DNA from: Candidatus Gastranaerophilales bacterium
GTDB lineage: Bacteria > Cyanobacteriota > Vampirovibrionia > Gastranaerophilales > Gastranaerophilaceae
DNA length: 64,000 nt
Assembly (NCBI GenBank): GCA_944324225.1
Contig: CALUVL010000001.1
Location: 167,504 to 231,503, forward strand
Reading direction: 5' to 3'
Made by a program: the position numbers and the translations under genes
Notes under the pieces: model-generated
The model's database searches: none
Seen by the model: only the letters and a program-made list of their open reading frames with translations
Told to the model about the DNA's origin: nothing
In this document: piece after piece, positions 60,352 to 64,000 of the stretch
Layout of the letters: each line of letters begins with the position of its first letter
How positions within the stretch are numbered: position 1 is the first letter of the stretch

Positions 60352-61566
60352 ATGGAAAATGAGAACAAATCTTTCTTTGTGAAGAAGATTATAATTTTAA
60401 TTCTTGCTTTAATCGGATTTATTACAACTATTAAACTGGCAATAATATACTATAATGCTAATTTCAATCCATATGCAGTTCCAAGTTTTTGTACTGTTAA
60501 CGCTTTTATTGACTGTGACGGTGTAGCCAAAACAAATGAATCTCAGTTTTTCGGAATTCCTCTGGCATACTGGGGATTATTTCTTTATTCATTTATTATG
60601 ATGCTTCTGGCGGCACCGAAGCTTAAAAATTTTAAGTTGTTAAAGTTTCTTGAAGTTTTTAAAAATCCGTTAGATTATATTGCATCGCTTGGAATTATTT
60701 CTTTTGTAATTAGTATAACATTGCTTTGCGTAAGTCTTTTTGAAATTAAGAAACTATGCGTGCTTTGTGCATTTACTTATATTTTAAATCTTCTTATTGC
60801 TTTAATAGCTCTGGATTATAAAAACGGCGGAATTATAAAAGCTTTTAAAACCAGTGTTGTTGATCTTTTAGACGGATTGAAGATAAAAAAATATTTGATA
60901 GCTTTTACAGCTGTCATGCTTGCGGCTGTCGGATTTTTAACTTATACCTCCGTATCGTATATTTTTACTCCTCAGGTAAAAGCGAGAAACGAATTCAAAG
61001 AATTTGTTTCAACAAAACATAATAAATATGCCGTAAAAGGTAATGTTCTTGGCGACAGTGACGCTAAAACAATAATTTATACATATACGGATTATCGCTG
61101 TCCTATTTGCAGTGCATATAATATAATGGTTCATAAAGCTGTGAAAGACTTGAAAAATATAAAAATAGTTCACAGAAACCTTCCGCTTGATACAGAATGC
61201 AACAAATATCTTACACAGCCTTATCATGTTGGAGCATGTTTGATGGCAAGATATGCGCTTGCAGCAGAAAAACAGGACAAATTCTGGGATATAAATTCGT
61301 TGTTCTTTGAAAAACAGCCTAATACTGAGGAGGAAATTCTTGTTATTGCAAAATCAATCGGACTTGATACAGAAAAGCTTAAAAAAGATGCAGCCAGTGA
61401 AGAAGTTAAACAGCGCATCCAGTCAGATATAGAAGAAGCGACTTCAAGAGGAATAAACGGAACTCCGGCTACTGTTATCGGAACTCAGGTTTATATTGGT
61501 ATAAGACAATATGACGAACTTAAAAAATTATTTATCAATGCGGGAGCAGAAAAAAGAGGATTCTAA
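60352..61566 (+). CDS. VKOR-DsbA-like fusion, disulfide bond formation enzyme
   Basis: A 404-residue membrane protein. The N-terminal VKOR domain has five membrane segments, the loop cysteines of SFCTVNAFIDCDG, a conserved Ser/Phe region (SQFFGIPLAYWGL) and the catalytic CxxC in KKLCVLCAFTY. After a fifth or sixth segment, a thioredoxin-fold DsbA-like domain (about 230-404) has CPIC in YTDYRCPICSAY and GINGTPATVIG (cis-Pro). It catalyses disulfide formation in periplasmic proteins and passes electrons to quinone. Fusion of VKOR with a thioredoxin-like domain is common in cyanobacteria. GGAGATATAGTT precedes the ATG. queH overlaps its 3' end. Confidence 0.9.
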   Translation: MENENKSFFVKKIIILILALIGFITTIKLAIIYYNANFNPYAVPSFCTVNAFIDCDGVAKTNESQFFGIPLAYWGLFLYSFIMMLLAAPKLKNFKLLKFLEVFKNPLDYIASLGIISFVISITLLCVSLFEIKKLCVLCAFTYILNLLIALIALDYKNGGIIKAFKTSVVDLLDGLKIKKYLIAFTAVMLAAVGFLTYTSVSYIFTPQVKARNEFKEFVSTKHNKYAVKGNVLGDSDAKTIIYTYTDYRCPICSAYNIMVHKAVKDLKNIKIVHRNLPLDTECNKYLTQPYHVGACLMARYALAAEKQDKFWDINSLFFEKQPNTEEEILVIAKSIGLDTEKLKKDAASEEVKQRIQSDIEEATSRGINGTPATVIGTQVYIGIRQYDELKKLFINAGAEKRGF

Positions 61567-62092
61567 AATTCTTCTTCATGCTTGCTGCGGCATATGTTCT
61601 TCTTATCCCGTGTCTTTTTTAAAAGATGCGGGATATGATGTTGTAGTGCATTTTTACAATCCGAATATTTACCCGCTGGAAGAATATCAAAAAAGACTGG
61701 AGGCAGAAAGGATTCTCTGTGGCCATTTTGATGTTGAACTGATTGAGGATGAATACAATCAGGATGAATTCTTCGAGTATGTAAAAGGATTTGAGAATGA
61801 GCCTGAAAAAGGTTTAAGATGTGACAAATGTTTTGAACTGCGTCTTGTAAGGGCGGCAAAAAAGGCTAAAGAATTAGGAATAAAAAATTTTACAACATCT
61901 ATTGTTATAAGCCCTCATAAAAATTTTCAAAAACTCTCACTTATCGGCGAAACTATTGCCGGAGAAAACGGCTTGAATTTTCTCTCAATTGACTTTAAAA
62001 AGAAAGACGGATTTTTGAAAACAAATAAAATCGCAAATTCTCTTTCACTATACAGGCAAAACTATTGCGGATGCAGATTCAGCATTAGGTGA
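61538..62092 (+). CDS. queH: epoxyqueuosine reductase QueH
   Basis: The last step of queuosine synthesis in tRNA. The 184-residue protein has the QueH signature LLHACCGICSSYPV near the N-terminus, VVHFYNPNIYPLEEYQKRL, GLRCDKCFELRLVRAA and RQNYCGCRFS near the end, giving the cysteines for the iron-sulfur and metal site. ATG 61538 (MREQKKEDSKI) starts about eight residues before the LLHACCG motif, as is usual; the ATG at 61511 overlaps the VKOR gene more. Neither has a clear ribosome site. Confidence 0.92.
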   Translation: MREQKKEDSKILLHACCGICSSYPVSFLKDAGYDVVVHFYNPNIYPLEEYQKRLEAERILCGHFDVELIEDEYNQDEFFEYVKGFENEPEKGLRCDKCFELRLVRAAKKAKELGIKNFTTSIVISPHKNFQKLSLIGETIAGENGLNFLSIDFKKKDGFLKTNKIANSLSLYRQNYCGCRFSIR

Positions 62093-62161
62093 TATTGTCA
62101 ATATGATTTCTTTCTGCTAATATTCTAGTGTTAAAAGCGTTCAAATGAGAAGGGTTTTAAG

Positions 62162-62914
62162 TTGAAAAAAAATATATTTGATTTATATTTGGAAAAAGTT
62201 ATGGTACTTCCTCTTTGGGTAAAGCAGGTTTTATATGTCAAACTTAAAGAAGATATGCAAAAGCATAACTGTGTCGAATTTTTGGATAAATCATCAGATA
62301 AATTGTTAGCGCTTTATTCTCCTTTGCTTACTTATGCCGGCAAGGATGAACTTTTAAAAAAGAATGCCGGACTTGATGCAAATATATATACCTTTTTGAA
62401 GTTGTGCAGTGCAGATTATACAATTTTGGATATTTCTCTGAACATGTTTTTGACAATGGAAGAAACCTCAAAATATTTTATGTTTTGTATAGAACAAGGT
62501 TACGTAGAACGTCCGGAATCTAATGAAATTTATGCAATGGCAGGGTTTATTTCCGGCAAATTTAAAACAGGCGAGTATTTTCAAAGCAATAAAACTCTTT
62601 CAATGATGCAGGTGCAGGAAGGACTTTCAGAACAGAAAAAAATAGATTCTTACGGTGGTAAACACCTTAAATTTTTAGAAGTTCTCGACACAATTGGACT
62701 TTTAAAAGAGGATGATTATAAAATAATATTTCTTTTACAGGAAGAGGCGAAAAAAAGATTTGTGATTGATTATAACCTTGTTCCCGATGCCGAAAGAGGC
62801 TACAACAGCGAGCATGAAAAAGAATCGGCAGAGGTCGAAGCTTTAAAAGAAGAAAATAAAAAATTAAAAGAAAAGTTAGTCCAGTTGTTACATTTGGTGA
62901 AAAGAAATGTTTAA
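62162..62914 (+). CDS. hypothetical helical protein with C-terminal coiled coil
   Basis: A 250-residue soluble protein with no recognised motif. The start is TTG at 62162, after GAGAAGGG. The first 150 residues are helical (DLYLEKVMVLPLWVKQVLYV...; EETSKYFMFCIEQGYVERPE). The C-terminal 40 residues form a coiled coil (ALKEENKKLKEKLVQLLHLV). It overlaps the asparaginase gene by eight bases, so the two are translationally linked. Function unknown. Confidence 0.68.
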   Translation: MKKNIFDLYLEKVMVLPLWVKQVLYVKLKEDMQKHNCVEFLDKSSDKLLALYSPLLTYAGKDELLKKNAGLDANIYTFLKLCSADYTILDISLNMFLTMEETSKYFMFCIEQGYVERPESNEIYAMAGFISGKFKTGEYFQSNKTLSMMQVQEGLSEQKKIDSYGGKHLKFLEVLDTIGLLKEDDYKIIFLLQEEAKKRFVIDYNLVPDAERGYNSEHEKESAEVEALKEENKKLKEKLVQLLHLVKRNV

Positions 62915-63854
62915 TCCAAGACCCGAGATTTTAGTAAAATATTTAAGAGGAACACTTGTTGAAGAAGAGCATTTTGGATTTAGAATGCTTGCGGATAAAG
63001 AAAGAGTAATTGATTATACAGGCGAAACAGGTCATTACCCTTTTTATTTAAGATCCTGCGCCAAGCCGCTTCAAGCAAGCCTTATAATAGATTATGGCAT
63101 GGATATCAAGTATGATATGTCTGAAGAAGAAATAGCCATTTGTTGTGCTTCTCACGCAGGAGAAGATGTTCATATCAAAGTTTTAAAAGTGCTTCTTGAC
63201 AAAATGGGATTGGATGAAAGTTATTTGAAATGTGGAGTTCATCAGCCTCTTTCAAAGACAAAACAGCTTGAAATGTTTTTGAATAAAGAAGAACCGACTT
63301 CGCTTCATAACAATTGCTCGGGAAAGCATATTATGATGCTCGGAATTTGTCTTATGAATGGCTGGGATTTAGACAGTTATTATAAAGAAGATCATCCGCT
63401 TCAGGTTAAAATCAAAGAAAAGATAACAGAACTCTGCGAACTTAAGCACCGTTTCCCGATAACAAAGGATGGCTGCGGTGTGCCTATAATGTCTATGCCA
63501 TTAGAGGATATGCTTAAGGGGTACTTAAATCTTTTTACAAATCCTCGATATGAAAAAATAACACGAGCTTTTCTGGATTTCCCGTATCTGATAGGCGGGG
63601 AAGACAGACTGGATACGAAGATTATTGAAAATTCCAAAAATCTTGTCGCAAAAGTTGGAGCTGGAGGATTTTGTATTGTAGTGAATGTTGAAAAAGAAGA
63701 AGCTTTTGTTGTTAAAATTGATGATTGTGATATGAAAGCAAGAGAAGCGGTTGTTGTCAGGTCTTTAAAGAACCTTCACTGGGCGGAAGTTCCGTTTGAT
63801 ACAATCATCAGAACAATCCACGGGGATATTGTTGGTGAAATCGTTGCAATTTAG
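62907..63854 (+). CDS. asparaginase family protein (Asparaginase_II type)
   Basis: A 315-residue protein of the Asparaginase_II family, recognised by the RSCAKPLQASLIID region, CASHAGEDVHIKVL, NNCSGKHIMMLGICLMN and DGCGVPIMSMPLEDML. The family comprises L-asparaginases distinct from the classical AnsA/AnsB type. The start at ATG 62907 overlaps the previous gene by eight bases. The end is a simple stop at 63854 with no terminator seen; the last gene begins 86 bases on. Confidence 0.85.
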   Translation: MFNPRPEILVKYLRGTLVEEEHFGFRMLADKERVIDYTGETGHYPFYLRSCAKPLQASLIIDYGMDIKYDMSEEEIAICCASHAGEDVHIKVLKVLLDKMGLDESYLKCGVHQPLSKTKQLEMFLNKEEPTSLHNNCSGKHIMMLGICLMNGWDLDSYYKEDHPLQVKIKEKITELCELKHRFPITKDGCGVPIMSMPLEDMLKGYLNLFTNPRYEKITRAFLDFPYLIGGEDRLDTKIIENSKNLVAKVGAGGFCIVVNVEKEEAFVVKIDDCDMKAREAVVVRSLKNLHWAEVPFDTIIRTIHGDIVGEIVAI

Positions 63855-63940
63855 TCATTTTTATGTGCCTTGCAAATTTTACAAACGGATGTTATATTAT
63901 AAAATGTATTAAAAATTAAGAAAAAGGAGCAGTAAAAAAT

Positions 63941-63994
63941 ATGAAAACAGTTGATATGATTGAATTTCAGGGGGGGGGGGGCACCTGCAAATAA
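63941..63994 (+). pseudogene. gene start interrupted by a G12 tract near the window end
   Basis: ATG 63941 follows a good ribosome site (AAAAAGGAG). Translation gives MKTVDMIEFQ followed by Gly, then the frame ends at a stop at 63992-63994. Bases 63970-63981 are 12 consecutive G. With one fewer or two more G the frame would continue with APANNA to the window end. It is either a phase-variable start or a sequencing or assembly error in the homopolymer. Too short to identify. Confidence 0.5.
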
Positions 63995-64000
63995 CGCTCC

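Noticed and set aside
1..64000. tRNA or rRNA genes
   Set aside because: I looked for TTCRA-type T-loops with matching acceptor stems in gaps and saw none that were convincing; a covariance search would settle it.

Overview
This window is chromosomal DNA from a low-GC, Gram-negative-type bacterium. The envelope genes imply an outer membrane (LptF/G permease, GT9 heptosyltransferase, lipoprotein foldase, TonB-C proteins). A fused VKOR-DsbA-like oxidoreductase, HEAT-repeat protein, PPi-dependent phosphofructokinase, many secreted TPR proteins and lineage-type repeat proteins together suggest a gut non-photosynthetic relative of Cyanobacteria (Melainabacteria/Vampirovibrionia, Gastranaerophilales-like). 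That placement is inference from gene content and composition; no rRNA or tRNA gene was seen.

Layout: 1-1.2 kb is the end of a prophage (tail-fibre-like C-terminus and an acidic phage protein). It is followed by a compact locus at 1.28-1.55 kb that looks like a type I toxin-antitoxin: a 26-aa hydrophobic peptide with a strong ribosome binding site, a foldable mRNA and a convergent antisense promoter and terminator. From 1.7 to 16.7 kb lie housekeeping genes (tyrS, cysE, lptF, PPi-phosphofructokinase, holA-holB, ispD, rpmB) with a sensor kinase and a HEAT-repeat protein. Three secreted TonB-C-domain proteins follow (16.7-18.9 kb), then recA and a repeat-rich surface-type protein. A minus-strand block (22.5-27.6 kb) encodes a secreted GH13 hydrolase, TPR proteins, a metallophosphoesterase and an MBL-fold hydrolase.

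From 27.7 to 32.6 kb run a ROK sugar kinase, a GT9 glycosyltransferase, a GAF-GGDEF-HD protein and thiL. A minus-strand grpE-dnaJ-propeller-methyltransferase block comes next, without dnaK. The plus strand then carries murA, a twofold-repeat small protein, mfd, a lipoprotein PpiC foldase, and a two-component system followed by tadA and a TIGR02757 gene. A tandem duplication of a REP-flanked GIY-YIG nuclease gene lies at 47-48.1 kb. The last part holds a large secretion-less repeat protein, TPR proteins, DAHP synthase, a pentapeptide protein, a minus-strand signalling operon (HD-GYP/GAF, TPR, two LuxR-type response regulators), a dead M48 peptidase homologue, VKOR-DsbA, queH, an asparaginase and a truncated gene with a G12 tract at the edge.

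Three themes cut across the window. First, dispersed palindromic REP-like repeats (GTCATTC...GAATGAC and others) fill many intergenic gaps. Second, at least five genes without a Shine-Dalgarno have a -10-like hexamer exactly six bases before the start codon, suggesting leaderless transcripts. Third, several signalling or enzymatic proteins have degenerate catalytic motifs.
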